From Fibrella aestuarina BUZ 2 (GTDB taxonomy: Bacteria; Bacteroidota; Bacteroidia; Cytophagales; Spirosomataceae): a DNA stretch of 64,000 nucleotides. The notes under the pieces are model-generated. The model had not been told where the DNA came from, did not search any database, and saw only the letters and a program-made list of their open reading frames with translations. Positions 36,816-45,583 of the stretch are shown piece after piece. Position numbers and translations under genes: made by a program. The stretch is taken from positions 2,076,433 to 2,140,432 of the forward strand of contig NC_020054.1 in the NCBI RefSeq assembly GCF_000331105.1. The letters run 5' to 3'. Each line of letters opens with the position of its first letter. The first letter of the stretch is position 1.

Positions 36816-38000
36816 ATGAAAGCACTCACCTTCCAGGGTCGGTATGACTTGCGCCCGATGCGCGTGCCCGATCCGTTTATCGTCGATGCGCAGGACGCTA
36901 TTCTGCGCGTAATTGGGTCGGCTACCTGCGGGTCTGACCTCCACCTGCTCAACGGCTATATCCCCACCATGATGGCGGGCGACATCATCGGCCACGAATT
37001 CATGGGCGAAGTAGTTGAGATTGGCCCCGGCGTGAAAAACCTCAAACGCGGTGATCGGGTTGTGGTGGCGGCAACGATCGGCTGCGGCGAATGCGCTTAT
37101 TGCAAAAACGAGTCGTGGTCGCTCTGCGATAACTCGAACCCCAACGCCTACATGGTCGAGCCGATGTTTGGCGATGCCCCGGCGGCGCTCTACGGCTATT
37201 CGCATTCGTTTGGCGGTTACGCCGGTGGCCACGCCGAGTTTGTGCGCGTCCCGTTTGCCGACAAAGGCTGTTTTGTAGTGCCCGAAAGTATCCGTAACGA
37301 CCAGGCGATTGCCTGCGCCGACGCCTTCCCGACGGGCTACATGGCCGCCGATATGGCCGACATCAAACCCGGTGACATCGTGGCCGTGTGGGGTGCCGGT
37401 GGCGTTGGCCAAATGGCGATGCAAAGTGCGTGGCTGATGGGCGCGGGGCGGGTGATCTGCATCGACCGCGAACCCGCTCGCCTCGAACTGGCCCGCCAAC
37501 ACTGCAAAGCCGAAATCATCGATTTCTCGAAGGTCGACGTGTTGCAGGCGCTGAAGGAAATGACCGCCGGGCGCGGCGTCGATTGCTGCATTGATGCGGT
37601 TGGTACCGAGGCCGTCGATGATTCGTTCCAGTATTACATGGATAAGGCAAAGCAGTACGTACGGATCGAAAGCGACCGGCCGCTGGTGCTGCGGCAGATG
37701 ATTATCGCGGCGAAGAAAGGCGGTAACCTGTCGATCGTGGGCGTATACGGTGGCTTCGTTGATAGTATCCCGATGGGCGCTGCCATGAATAAAGGCTTGA
37801 CCTGGAAGATGGGGCAGCTTCACGCCCAGCGCTACATCCCGCGCCTGTTTGAGCACATCCAGAAAGGCGAGGTCGATCCGTCGTATATGTTCACGCATAC
37901 GTTCACGCTTGAGCAGGGCATGACCGCCTACGACACCTTCAACCGCCGCGCCGACGGCATTCTGAAAGCCGTCCTGCTGCCCAGCGGTACGTTCGCGTAA
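36816..38000 (+). CDS. Zinc-dependent alcohol dehydrogenase (formaldehyde-dehydrogenase-like)
   Basis: Cytosolic medium-chain dehydrogenase, 394 residues. The catalytic zinc site has Cys in GSATCGSDLH and GHEFMGEVVEIG. The structural zinc lobe has four Cys in GCGECAYCKNESWSLC. The NAD-binding Rossmann motif is WGAGGVGQMAMQSA, followed by acidic IDREPARL, which favours NAD over NADP. The sequence resembles the 'zinc-dependent alcohol dehydrogenase / glutathione-dependent formaldehyde dehydrogenase-like' group rather than true AdhC. Substrate is uncertain. It is flanked by long hairpins on both sides, suggesting a single-gene transcript. Confidence 0.93.
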   Translation: MKALTFQGRYDLRPMRVPDPFIVDAQDAILRVIGSATCGSDLHLLNGYIPTMMAGDIIGHEFMGEVVEIGPGVKNLKRGDRVVVAATIGCGECAYCKNESWSLCDNSNPNAYMVEPMFGDAPAALYGYSHSFGGYAGGHAEFVRVPFADKGCFVVPESIRNDQAIACADAFPTGYMAADMADIKPGDIVAVWGAGGVGQMAMQSAWLMGAGRVICIDREPARLELARQHCKAEIIDFSKVDVLQALKEMTAGRGVDCCIDAVGTEAVDDSFQYYMDKAKQYVRIESDRPLVLRQMIIAAKKGGNLSIVGVYGGFVDSIPMGAAMNKGLTWKMGQLHAQRYIPRLFEHIQKGEVDPSYMFTHTFTLEQGMTAYDTFNRRADGILKAVLLPSGTFA

Positions 38001-38025
38001 AAAGGGGTTCAAGGTTCAACGTCCA

Positions 38026-38082
38026 ATGTTCAACGTTAGCTGGCGCGTCAGTAACACGCTTGCGTCAGCTAACGTTGAACAT
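38026..38082. terminator. 21-bp hairpin between convergent genes
   Basis: ATGTTCAACGTTAGCTGGCGC (38026-38046) and its complement (38062-38082) differ at one position. It lies between the convergent alcohol dehydrogenase and permease genes, ending 1 base from the permease stop, so it is probably a shared terminator. Confidence 0.65.
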
Positions 38083-38083
38083 C

Positions 38084-39556
38084 TTAGAAAGGCCACACCT
38101 TGCGGACGCGGGCGGTGATCAGGTAGACCAACGTACCCAGCAGCGTAACGACCATCCCGGAGATCATGTAGCTGACGCCGGTCGAATAAAAAATAAAGCT
38201 CCAGATACCAATCGCCAGCAGGGCCGGTAACGGATAGAGCGGCATCCGGAACGGAAACCGAATGGCGGGTTGCCCGTCGGCCATCGTGGTTCGTCGGGCG
38301 CGACGATGCAGCAGCATCAACCCGACTGCCTGCCCAATAAACTGCACGACCACGCGCATCGCCAGGATGGCCGTAATCACCGACGATAGCTTGAACAACA
38401 GGCTGAAGACAAACGCCAGCCCGCCCAGAAACAGCAGCGAGACATAGGGGAATTGGCGCGTTGGGTGAAGTTTGGCGAAAACTGATAGAAACTGCCCGTC
38501 GGCAGCGGCGGCATACGGCACGCGCGAATAGCCCAGCAAGACGGCAAACAACGATGAGAACGCCACCAACAGGATCATCAGCGTTGCCAGCCGCGCCGCT
38601 CCCGGTCCATACAGCGTTTCGACCATCGTACTGACGATAAACGGGCTGTTGGCTGCTTCCTGAAACGGCACCACGTTGGCAACGCTCAGGTTGAGTAACC
38701 CGTAAAGCAGCGCAATGCCCACCACCGACAGAAACATGCTCAGCGGAATATTGCGCTCGGGATTGCGGATTTCACCACCCAGGTGCGCAATGTTGTAATA
38801 GCCCAGGTAGCAATAGATGGTCTTGACCGACGCGCTGCCGATCGCAGTGGCCAGTATGAGCGGCGACACCTCACCGGCGGCCGTCCAGGCGTCGCCCAGC
38901 AACGTACCTACGGGCTGTTTACCGTTCCACAGGCCCCCCACAATCAGCCAGCCCATCGTACCCAACACACACACCCAGAGCAACACGCTGATGCGCCCGA
39001 TACCGTCGATACGGCGGTACAGCAGGGCAATCACCAGCAGCACCACCCCGCCCGAGAGGCAGCGGCGCGTCAATTCATCGAGTGGATACAGATACGAGGC
39101 GTATTGCGCGAAACCGATGGCGCCCGACGCAACCACCAGCGGGGCCTGAATGAGCGTCTGCCAGACGTACAGAAATGACAGCAAGCGCCCCCAGCGCCGT
39201 TCGCCAAACGCAATTTTAAGGAAGTTGTAGCTGCCACCCGCCTGCGGATAGGCCGCCCCCAGTTCGGCCCATACCGACGCATCGATCAGCGACACGACGG
39301 CGCCCAGTGCCCAGGCCAGCAGAAAATGCGGCCCGCCCACGCTTTTCATCACAATAGGCAGCACCACAAACGGCCCAATCCCCACCATGTCGATCATGTT
39401 GAGGGCTGTACCCTGCAAAAGGCTCAACCGCCGGGGCAGGGCGTCGGTTGGGGTGGTGTCAGACGAAGTAGGTAGCGGTTTAGTCAAAAGCGGTCTGTGG
39501 TTTGACGGTAGCAGGCTGACGTTGCGGTGGTGCGTTACAGAGCTACGCACGAGCAA
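38084..39556 (-). CDS. APC-family amino-acid permease
   Basis: Inner-membrane transporter of about 490 residues with 12 predicted helices. The family start is clear (RRLSLLQGTALNMIDMVGIGPFVVLPI), with the unwound TM1 motif GIGPF. YPQAGGSYNFLKIAFG in the first loop and SFSSLFAVLLGYSRVPYAAA in the middle are typical. Residues 1-43 before the first helix are poorly conserved, so the true start may be downstream of 39556. Substrate is probably an amino acid or polyamine. Confidence 0.9.
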   Translation of the reverse strand: MLVRSSVTHHRNVSLLPSNHRPLLTKPLPTSSDTTPTDALPRRLSLLQGTALNMIDMVGIGPFVVLPIVMKSVGGPHFLLAWALGAVVSLIDASVWAELGAAYPQAGGSYNFLKIAFGERRWGRLLSFLYVWQTLIQAPLVVASGAIGFAQYASYLYPLDELTRRCLSGGVVLLVIALLYRRIDGIGRISVLLWVCVLGTMGWLIVGGLWNGKQPVGTLLGDAWTAAGEVSPLILATAIGSASVKTIYCYLGYYNIAHLGGEIRNPERNIPLSMFLSVVGIALLYGLLNLSVANVVPFQEAANSPFIVSTMVETLYGPGAARLATLMILLVAFSSLFAVLLGYSRVPYAAAADGQFLSVFAKLHPTRQFPYVSLLFLGGLAFVFSLLFKLSSVITAILAMRVVVQFIGQAVGLMLLHRRARRTTMADGQPAIRFPFRMPLYPLPALLAIGIWSFIFYSTGVSYMISGMVVTLLGTLVYLITARVRKVWPF

Positions 39557-39670
39557 ACATCAAACGGCAAACGCCAAACCATTTCGGCCCGTTCGCCACT
39601 GCGGCATTTTAGCGAAACATAGACTTGTATTGATAGTTTATTGAGTTAATAGACTTATAAACGAAACGTT

Positions 39671-40417
39671 ATGAAACGACAATGGATAGCCAGTCTGGCG
39701 CTGGGGCTTTTTTTGAGCACCGCCGCGCTGGCACAAAACCAACCAAGCGGGTCCGCTAACACCGCCAGGAGCGGGCAGCGCAATACCTCGTCGACCGAAG
39801 GCCTGCAACGGAAAGGCGGAGAGCAGGTGGGCACACGCGGCAGCGAGAAAATGAAAGATGGCGTATCGCGGTCGGGCAATTCGAACCTCTCGCCCACGTC
39901 GCCCACCAACGTCGCCCCGCCGGGTGGCGACAAAAAGAACGCATCGGGCGGCGGTACGGTAGCTAACAGTAGCCCAACGAAAGGAGCGGCCAGCACCGCC
40001 AGCAAGTCCGAAAAGCCGAATATCCCGGTACAGAAACCGGTGAAATCAGCGTCGGGCACGCGCAATGGGAACGTGGGCAATGCGGGTACCAAGCCTGTAC
40101 AAACGCAGGGCAGCACCTCCGATGGCTCGGCCAGTGTGGCCTCCACAGGTGGCGCTCCTGGTGCACGAACGAAAGAAACGCGCTCGGTGAAGCCCAAAAG
40201 CCGGGCGGCGGCCATGGAAGCCAACGACAAGAGTCAGTCGGCGTCGGCAGCCGGGCAGGCTAGCTCAGCCCAGAAAACGGGGGCAAACGGCGCTCCGTCG
40301 CAGGGCGGATCAAACCTGAGCCTGACCAAACAGGGCCAGAAGGAGGGGTCACGCAGTGACGCCGCCAAACGTAACAAAACCACCGCCGCGGCCAGCAAGA
40401 CGAGCAACCGGAGGTAG
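39671..40417 (+). CDS. Secreted low-complexity Ser/Ala/Gly/Lys-rich protein
   Basis: The signal peptide is at residues 1-21 (LALGLFLSTAALAQ). The remaining 227 residues are biased to Ser, Ala, Gly, Lys, Asn and Thr with no obvious domain (SANTARSGQRNTSSTEGLQR, KKNASGGGTVANSSPTKGAA, AAAASKTSNRR at the end). The protein is basic, probably disordered, and likely binds an anionic surface or matrix; that is speculation. Codon use fits the chromosome and the ATG has an AT-rich leader, so I take it as a real gene. Confidence 0.65.
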   Translation: MKRQWIASLALGLFLSTAALAQNQPSGSANTARSGQRNTSSTEGLQRKGGEQVGTRGSEKMKDGVSRSGNSNLSPTSPTNVAPPGGDKKNASGGGTVANSSPTKGAASTASKSEKPNIPVQKPVKSASGTRNGNVGNAGTKPVQTQGSTSDGSASVASTGGAPGARTKETRSVKPKSRAAAMEANDKSQSASAAGQASSAQKTGANGAPSQGGSNLSLTKQGQKEGSRSDAAKRNKTTAAASKTSNRR

Positions 40418-40421
40418 GGTA

Positions 40422-40517
40422 GAATGAATAATGTATGGTGTAGAATGAATAATGAGGCTGACGCAAGAGTAGACGCGTCAGCCCCATTGTGCATTATACA
40501 TCGTACATTGTTCATTA
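40422..40517. repeat. Long imperfect hairpin, family A copy 1
   Basis: The arms 40422-40464 and 40475-40517 pair imperfectly. The inner 14 bp (AATGAGGCTGACGC) pair with one mismatch. The loop is AAGAGTAGAC. The arm contains GTAGAATGAATAATG, also found in the hairpin at 40833-40938, and the loop is the reverse complement of that hairpin's loop. Confidence 0.75.
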
Positions 40518-40554
40518 CTACTACACATTACCGATTCTGCATTATTTTTAACTC

Positions 40555-40824
40555 ATGAGACAAAAAGCCTGCGAAGACCTGCTTGCGCTAACCGACATTA
40601 AGCCCGCGCAGGCCTATGTATGTGAGGAGTGTATCAAGACGGGTGATTCGTGGGTGCATTTGCGCACCTGCCAGACCTGTGGCCACACGCACTGCTGCGA
40701 TTCATCGCCCAATCGACATGCTACGAAGCATTTCCACGAAACGAATCATCCGGTGGTGATCTCTGCCGAACCCGGCGAACGCTGGCTCTGGTGCTACGCC
40801 CACGAGCAAATTGCCAGTTACTGA
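40555..40824 (+). CDS. UBP-type zinc-finger protein
   Basis: An 89-residue protein that is essentially one ZnF-UBP domain: VCEECIKTGDSWVHLRTCQT, CGHTHCCDSSPNRHATKHFH and ETNHPVVISAEPGERWLWCY. The conserved Cys and His residues for zinc are all present. In eukaryotes this domain binds the free C-terminus of ubiquitin. Bacterial stand-alone copies are common but of unknown function. It lies between two related hairpins, so it is probably its own transcript. Confidence 0.9.
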   Translation: MRQKACEDLLALTDIKPAQAYVCEECIKTGDSWVHLRTCQTCGHTHCCDSSPNRHATKHFHETNHPVVISAEPGERWLWCYAHEQIASY

Positions 40825-40832
40825 ATGACCCA

Positions 40833-40938
40833 GTTACCGAATGAATACTGGATGATGTAGAATGAATAATGGGCTGGCGCGTCTACTCTTGCGCCAGCCC
40901 ATTATTCATTCTACATCATCCAGTATTCATTCGGTAAC
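40833..40938. repeat. Perfect 48-bp inverted repeat between convergent genes (family A copy 2)
   Basis: Arms 40833-40880 and 40891-40938 are exact complements around the loop GTCTACTCTT. It fills the entire gap between the zinc-finger gene stop (40824) and the stop of the DUF4136 gene (40940), so it is probably a two-way terminator. The inner part (AATGGGCTGGCGC) and the AGAATGAATAATG text are shared with the hairpin at 40422-40517. Confidence 0.85.
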
Positions 40939-40939
40939 G

Positions 40940-41509
40940 CTACCTCCCGTAGCCCGAGCTTGAGCTGTTGGTGGCCATGAGCGGGTACTGATCGAAGATC
41001 GACCGGACGATGCCTTTGAAGTAATTGTTCTTGAAGTTCTGATTGCGCATCATTTTCGACGCGTAGCCTTTCCAGATCACCTGATACGACTCGGCGTCGA
41101 TGAGCGAAATCATTAGCGTGCCTTCGTCGAGGTTGTAGTCGATGCGTTTGTAGGTTGCATCGTCATCTTCGCGCACCACCCAGTCTTTAATTACAGGCTG
41201 CTGATAGCCCCGAAAGCGCAGGTCGCTGCGGAAGATATTGTACGAAACGAGCAAGTTCGGGCTGCGGTTGCTGACCCGGTAACCACGGGCTTCCATCTGG
41301 TGCCGGATTGCATCCTGAATATCCGAGCAGAGCAGGGTCGAGTCGATGAACTCGCATTCCAGAAAGTTGAACGATTTGTAGTCTTTGAAGTGGCCTTCGT
41401 AGCTATAATCGTGTTCAACAAACAGGCGTCCGCCGCCACTGGGCGAGCAACAGAACAGACCAAGACCGGACAGGGCCAGAATAAGAGACGTGGCAAAGAA
41501 CTTGCTCAT
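40940..41509 (-). CDS. DUF4136 lipoprotein
   Basis: A lipoprotein of 189 residues (signal LALSGLGLFCC, lipid Cys about 20). The mature part matches DUF4136: FKDYKSFNFLE, AIRHQMEARGYRVSNRSPNL, LVSYNIF and the C-terminal IWKGYASKMM ... IVRSIFDQYP. DUF4136 is common in Bacteroidota envelopes and has no known function. It is convergent with the zinc-finger gene. Confidence 0.88.
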   Translation of the reverse strand: MSKFFATSLILALSGLGLFCCSPSGGGRLFVEHDYSYEGHFKDYKSFNFLECEFIDSTLLCSDIQDAIRHQMEARGYRVSNRSPNLLVSYNIFRSDLRFRGYQQPVIKDWVVREDDDATYKRIDYNLDEGTLMISLIDAESYQVIWKGYASKMMRNQNFKNNYFKGIVRSIFDQYPLMATNSSSSGYGR

Positions 41510-41635
41510 AATTTCGCTGGTAAATGTTGTTACTAATTATGTTCTGGTTTTGGTGATAAAAGACAGACTTAGAACAGCAATATAGGAACTAAGGTTTTAA
41601 ACAACGAAGGCAGTGGACGCTAATTTTACAATAAG

Positions 41636-42661
41636 CTAACCCCGGTAATAATCAAGGGCCTGGCGCATCTCCGATTTAGTTACCGGCACATCGTAGGCGC
41701 ACTGTCCCGGCCCGTCGATCAACGCCATCCGGACCTGACCGGCGCGGTTCTTTTTGTCCTGCAATGTATGCGCCAGCACCGGTTCCAGATCGGCCTCCGT
41801 CAACGGCACGTTGCCATATACGGCAAACAGGTATTCTTCGATTTCGGCGAGCAGCGCGGCGTCGATCATTCCTTTCTGGTGGGCAATAAACGCCTCCATA
41901 ATCATCCCCGCGGCAATAGCCTCGCCATGCAGCAGGCGACCCTTGGGGCGCTCCAGAAAATGCGTCTCCACGGCGTGCCCCAGCGTGTGGCCGAAGTTCA
42001 GAATCTTGCGCAACCCCTTCTCGGTGGGGTCCTGTTCCACCACGCGCTGCTTGATCGCGACCGAGTGCGCCACGGCGGTGTTCCAGTCGAGGTCTTCCAG
42101 ATCGTAGCGCCGCAGGCGTTCCCACTCGGCGGCGTCGGCAATGAGGCAGTGTTTGATCACTTCGGCAAAACCCGAGCGTAGTTCGCGCGGGGGTAACGTA
42201 CCCAGAAACGCCGTATCGATCAGCACGTCGTTGGGCTGCGTGAAGACGCCGATGTGGTTTTTGAATCCCTGAAAATCGATGCCCAGTTTACCGCCCACAC
42301 TCGCATCGACCTGTGAGAGCAGCGTGGTGGGCAGTTGAGCGAAGGCAATACCCCGTTTGTAGGTTGCTGCGCAGAAACCGCCCATGTCGCCGATGACTCC
42401 GCCGCCCAGGTTCAGCACGAGCGCGTGGCGGTCGAAATTGGCGTTGGTGAGGGCGCCCCAGATGGTTTCGCACGTACCCAGATTCTTGTTGGTTTCGCCC
42501 GCCGGAATCTTAATCAGCGTGTGTTTGGGCAACAGGGATTTTACGAGTGGGTAACAGTGGCGGGCTGTGTGGTTATCGACCAGAACAGCCAGCGCCGAAG
42601 GGGCCTGAGCGTCGATAAACGCCGGAAGCGTGGTGGCAAGGGGAGCAATTTGGGGCATCAC
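41636..42661 (-). CDS. aroB: 3-dehydroquinate synthase
   Basis: Second enzyme of the shikimate pathway, converting DAHP to 3-dehydroquinate with NAD and a divalent metal. 341 residues, close to the usual 340-360. The NAD and active-site regions are clear: GGGVIGDMGGFCAATYKRGI, LPTTLLSQVDASVGGKLGID, FKNHIGVFTQP, ELRSGFAEVIKHCLI, and FGHTLGHAVETH with the metal-binding His. Cytosolic. It stands alone on the minus strand; no other aro gene is in the window. Confidence 0.97.
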   Translation of the reverse strand: MMPQIAPLATTLPAFIDAQAPSALAVLVDNHTARHCYPLVKSLLPKHTLIKIPAGETNKNLGTCETIWGALTNANFDRHALVLNLGGGVIGDMGGFCAATYKRGIAFAQLPTTLLSQVDASVGGKLGIDFQGFKNHIGVFTQPNDVLIDTAFLGTLPPRELRSGFAEVIKHCLIADAAEWERLRRYDLEDLDWNTAVAHSVAIKQRVVEQDPTEKGLRKILNFGHTLGHAVETHFLERPKGRLLHGEAIAAGMIMEAFIAHQKGMIDAALLAEIEEYLFAVYGNVPLTEADLEPVLAHTLQDKKNRAGQVRMALIDGPGQCAYDVPVTKSEMRQALDYYRG

Positions 42662-42750
42662 GAAGCAGGGGAACCGTCAGCAGTACGTAGACGACCGTGG
42701 ATAGGTTGCGCCTGTACATACGGCTTTGTTGAAGATGCCCCAAAGCTACG

Positions 42751-43287
42751 CTACAACTTATGGTAGGTGTAACGGAGTATATTCTTTTTGTAAGGCCCCT
42801 GACTGGTCACGTCGGCGCTCAGGTACATCACCGCAAAGCCACTGCTTCCCGTGGCCATCGTTCCGATGTTGTACGTTAAGTCGCCTGTTTGCCCCAGCGA
42901 TTGGGCCAGGCTCCGTTCGTCGTCGCCGATGATGGTTAACGTACCCAGGTCGATGTTCTGGCCGCTCAGCCGCGTTACATTCAGTTTCCAGCGCACCTCC
43001 CGGCTTTTCCCGTCGACGGTCGACCTTAGCCGCCCATCGCCCAAAAACTCCCAGATGATCGTGACCCCGTTTTTGATGAAATCGGGGCCCGATTCAAAGT
43101 AGTTACCATTCTGCTCCGTAACCTCGTAGGTGGCCCGTTGCGCCTGCCATTTACCCAACAGCGACTGGAACCCATCCGGTTGTGGATCAACCGTAGCTGA
43201 CTTACTGCCGCAACCGGCACCTGCGTTAGCGAAGAGTATAGCAGCTGAGGTGATGTAGAGTAGAAGCGTTTTCATGATGTTGTTCAT
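42751..43287 (-). CDS. Lipocalin-like lipoprotein or secreted protein
   Basis: 178 residues. The signal sequence (LLLYITSAAILFANAGAGC) may be of lipoprotein type. The mature part (LLGKWQAQRATYEVTEQNG, IIWEFLGDGRLRS, LRYTYHKL) reads like the small lipocalin-like beta-barrel proteins common in Bacteroidota. Its start overlaps the stop of the gene before it (ATGA), which supports this start and co-translation. Ligand is unknown. Confidence 0.7.
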   Translation of the reverse strand: MNNIMKTLLLYITSAAILFANAGAGCGSKSATVDPQPDGFQSLLGKWQAQRATYEVTEQNGNYFESGPDFIKNGVTIIWEFLGDGRLRSTVDGKSREVRWKLNVTRLSGQNIDLGTLTIIGDDERSLAQSLGQTGDLTYNIGTMATGSSGFAVMYLSADVTSQGPYKKNILRYTYHKL

Positions 43288-43883
43288 GGATTGAGCCGGG
43301 TAAGTGTAATGGCCGCTTTATGTTCGTAGCGCGGGTCGGCGCTGTTCCAGAAGGCCGAGCCGGTTGGGGTGATGTAAGTAAAGGCGAGGTGCAGCGTCAG
43401 GCGGTCGGCGGCCCATTGCCCGCCCGCCACCGCCGAGTGGACGTTGAAATTCTGGCGCATGGCTTTCTGGCCGTCGGGCGTACTGAACTGAATGATTTCC
43501 AACTGGTGCCAGTCGTCGTCATTCACGCGCCCGTAGAGCGTGTACGGCTCCTGCCCGCGCGGGCCCGTCACGGTTGCCAGACCGTCGAACGCTTCGTTGT
43601 TGCGGCCCCGTTTTTTCGACCGGGTACGTCGGCCTGCCCGGTCCCAGCGCTCGTCGTCGGTTTCGGGCAGGTCGATCTGGAGCGTCAGGGTTTTGGCTAC
43701 GCCGTTGGGGTCGCGGAACGTACCCCGCCACGTACCCACGAGCAGCGGCTCGGTGGTGCTGTAGGCCCAGGGCCGTTGAAACCGGTCGATGAACTTGCCG
43801 CCGTAGAAGCGGATTACCATAAACGTGGCACCGCTCAGCAGCAGCACGACCAGAATGGGCAAACACCCTTTTCGATTAGTCAT
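43284..43883 (-). CDS. Membrane-anchored beta-rich protein of unknown function
   Basis: 199 residues. One N-terminal membrane helix (LPILVVLLLSGATFMVI) is followed by a domain with many beta strands (VGTWRGTFRDPNGVAKTLTL, EPYTLYGRVND, DRLTLHLAFTYITP). The segment RRTRSKKRGRN is strongly basic. It overlaps the next gene by 4 bases (ATGA), so the two are co-translated and may work together. I recognise no family. Confidence 0.65.
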   Translation of the reverse strand: MTNRKGCLPILVVLLLSGATFMVIRFYGGKFIDRFQRPWAYSTTEPLLVGTWRGTFRDPNGVAKTLTLQIDLPETDDERWDRAGRRTRSKKRGRNNEAFDGLATVTGPRGQEPYTLYGRVNDDDWHQLEIIQFSTPDGQKAMRQNFNVHSAVAGGQWAADRLTLHLAFTYITPTGSAFWNSADPRYEHKAAITLTRLNP

Positions 43884-43953
43884 TGTTGGTCAGAAAGGCT
43901 AGTGACTGTTGGGGCCTCAATCGACTCGCTTTGGCCAATTGGTTGACCATCCC

Positions 43954-44568
43954 CTAACGCAATTGATACTTGTCGACGATGGCCTGCCGTTTTTCGGGAA
44001 AACTCACCATGCCGAACTTCTGGTGGAGGTCGCGGTACATGGCCTGAATTTCGGGGGCGTTCATGGCCAGGCCCCGGCTTTTGGCCAGTTCGGGAATGGT
44101 CTTCGTCGAGGCTTCGAGATACTCTTCAAATGGCTGTTGAAAGTAGCAGTCGATGGCGACCACGGGTTTATCGGTGGCGTTCCAGAAGGTGTGCACGATC
44201 CCGCGCGGCCGCAGGTGCCAGCCTCCCGCCTGCACCTGGTACTCGGTGTCACCGACCAGCACCATAGCGGTGCCTTCCAGCACAAACATCAGCTCGTCGA
44301 GGTCTTTGTGCAGGTGCGGGGCCGGGCCCATCTTCTTCGGCGCCACGGCAAACTCGACGCAGGAAAATTGCCCGTTGGTCTGCCCGTGGCGCACCCGGGT
44401 GCGGATGTTCAGGCCGGTGGGGCCGGGCGTGAGGGGTTCGGCGGGCGGCACGTAGAAAGGCTGAAGCGGATCGGCACCCGGTAGGGGCTGCGCGGCTGAG
44501 GCGAGTAGCGGCCCGCCCATAAACAGGCTTGCCAATGCGGTTGAGGCGAGAAAATCGCGACGTTCCAT
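43954..44568 (-). CDS. Cupin-domain protein with Tat-like signal
   Basis: 204 residues. The N-terminus MERRDFLASTALASLFMGG has a twin-arginine signal motif, so export in folded, metal-bound form is likely. The cupin core is at about 75-140 (PHLHKDLDELMFVLEGTAMV, GDTEYQVQAGGWHLRPRGIV, FWNATDKPVVAIDCYF). Two His and a Glu are placed for metal binding (PHLHKDLDE), with a fourth ligand position less sure. The reaction is unknown. Confidence 0.8.
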   Translation of the reverse strand: MERRDFLASTALASLFMGGPLLASAAQPLPGADPLQPFYVPPAEPLTPGPTGLNIRTRVRHGQTNGQFSCVEFAVAPKKMGPAPHLHKDLDELMFVLEGTAMVLVGDTEYQVQAGGWHLRPRGIVHTFWNATDKPVVAIDCYFQQPFEEYLEASTKTIPELAKSRGLAMNAPEIQAMYRDLHQKFGMVSFPEKRQAIVDKYQLR

Positions 44569-44593
44569 GGTAGAGAAAATGAGAGTGAATAGG

Positions 44594-45448
44594 TTAGCTG
44601 CCGGCTTGATAAATGCTCAGTAACAGGGCTTTGCTGATGCGCTGACTCGCCCGTTTGCCCAGGTGCCCCTGCCCGTCGGAGTCGATACCATTTACTTCCG
44701 ACGGATCGGCGGCGCTGGCACGGTTATCCTGACAAATGCGGGCGACGCCGCCCTGCTGACAGGCGTTTTCGTTCGTTTCGATCGCCTGCAAATCGAAGAT
44801 CACGTCGACTGTGCCGAAGGTGGTTTTCATCCATTGGCCCACGTTCTGCTTGGCCGCATTGCCGCCATCGGCCGAGGTATCGTAAACGAGCGGCGGCGTG
44901 ATGTGCACAAACCGCAGCCCCGGAATCTGGGCGCGCAGGTCATCGACGAAGGTTTTGTAGGCCGTTTTGACCGCCTCCCGGTTGTCGTCGCGGATGTCGG
45001 CATAGCCAAACTTGAACACGGCGATCTGGAGCGTGGCCTTGTTGCGCAAGGCATGGTCTTTAAATACCCGGATCTTGTCGGTCGGATTACCGTTGGCGAT
45101 GCCGCCTACGTCGACGAAAATGCCGCCGTTGAGGCCGTCGCTCAACTTGCCGTCGGGGCCGTAGTAAGTGAACCGATAGCCATTGGCGCGGCTGCCTTCT
45201 TCGAGATCCTGCCCGACGGATTGGTGCAGAAACAGTACCCGCCAGCCGTTGATGCGGTCTTTTTCGACGGTAGCGAGTTTATCCCAGGCATCGAGGCCCG
45301 CTAGCCCGACGGTGCCGGGTTGCCCCTTGCCAAGGCCGGTGGGCGTGGTGCCGGGGTCTGTGGGCGTAGGGGCGCTACCGTCGTCGGGGGTTTTTGCGCA
45401 GCCTAGTCCTACGAGCAGTAGGGTAAAAAACAGACAGGTACGTTGCAT
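44594..45448 (-). CDS. Lipoprotein, possible SGNH-like hydrolase
   Basis: The ATG at 45448 (MQRTCLFFT) gives a clean lipoprotein signal ending LLLVGLGC. A Thr/Pro-rich linker (PTPTDPGTTPTGLGKGQPG) leads to a domain with VLFLHQSVGQDLEEGSRANG, VFKFGYADI, FVHITPPLVYDTSADGG and GIDSDGQGHLGKRASQ. This layout resembles SGNH-type hydrolases that begin with FxHxSVG, but the full catalytic set cannot be confirmed by eye. Secreted or surface-anchored. Confidence 0.6.
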   Translation of the reverse strand: MQRTCLFFTLLLVGLGCAKTPDDGSAPTPTDPGTTPTGLGKGQPGTVGLAGLDAWDKLATVEKDRINGWRVLFLHQSVGQDLEEGSRANGYRFTYYGPDGKLSDGLNGGIFVDVGGIANGNPTDKIRVFKDHALRNKATLQIAVFKFGYADIRDDNREAVKTAYKTFVDDLRAQIPGLRFVHITPPLVYDTSADGGNAAKQNVGQWMKTTFGTVDVIFDLQAIETNENACQQGGVARICQDNRASAADPSEVNGIDSDGQGHLGKRASQRISKALLLSIYQAGS

Positions 45449-45583
45449 GGTATGGCGCACACCGCACGAATGGGTGTGTTGCAAACCTAGACGTATGCTA
45501 GTGTTACCTCTTGCCAGAATGCGTAAATGGCCGGTTTTGTCGGACGAGTGGCAGAGACGATTGAGCCGCTGTTGGAGCGGTGG

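Noticed and set aside
36807..38012. 401-codon minus-strand frame opposite the alcohol dehydrogenase
   Set aside because: Antisense shadow with no recognisable domain.
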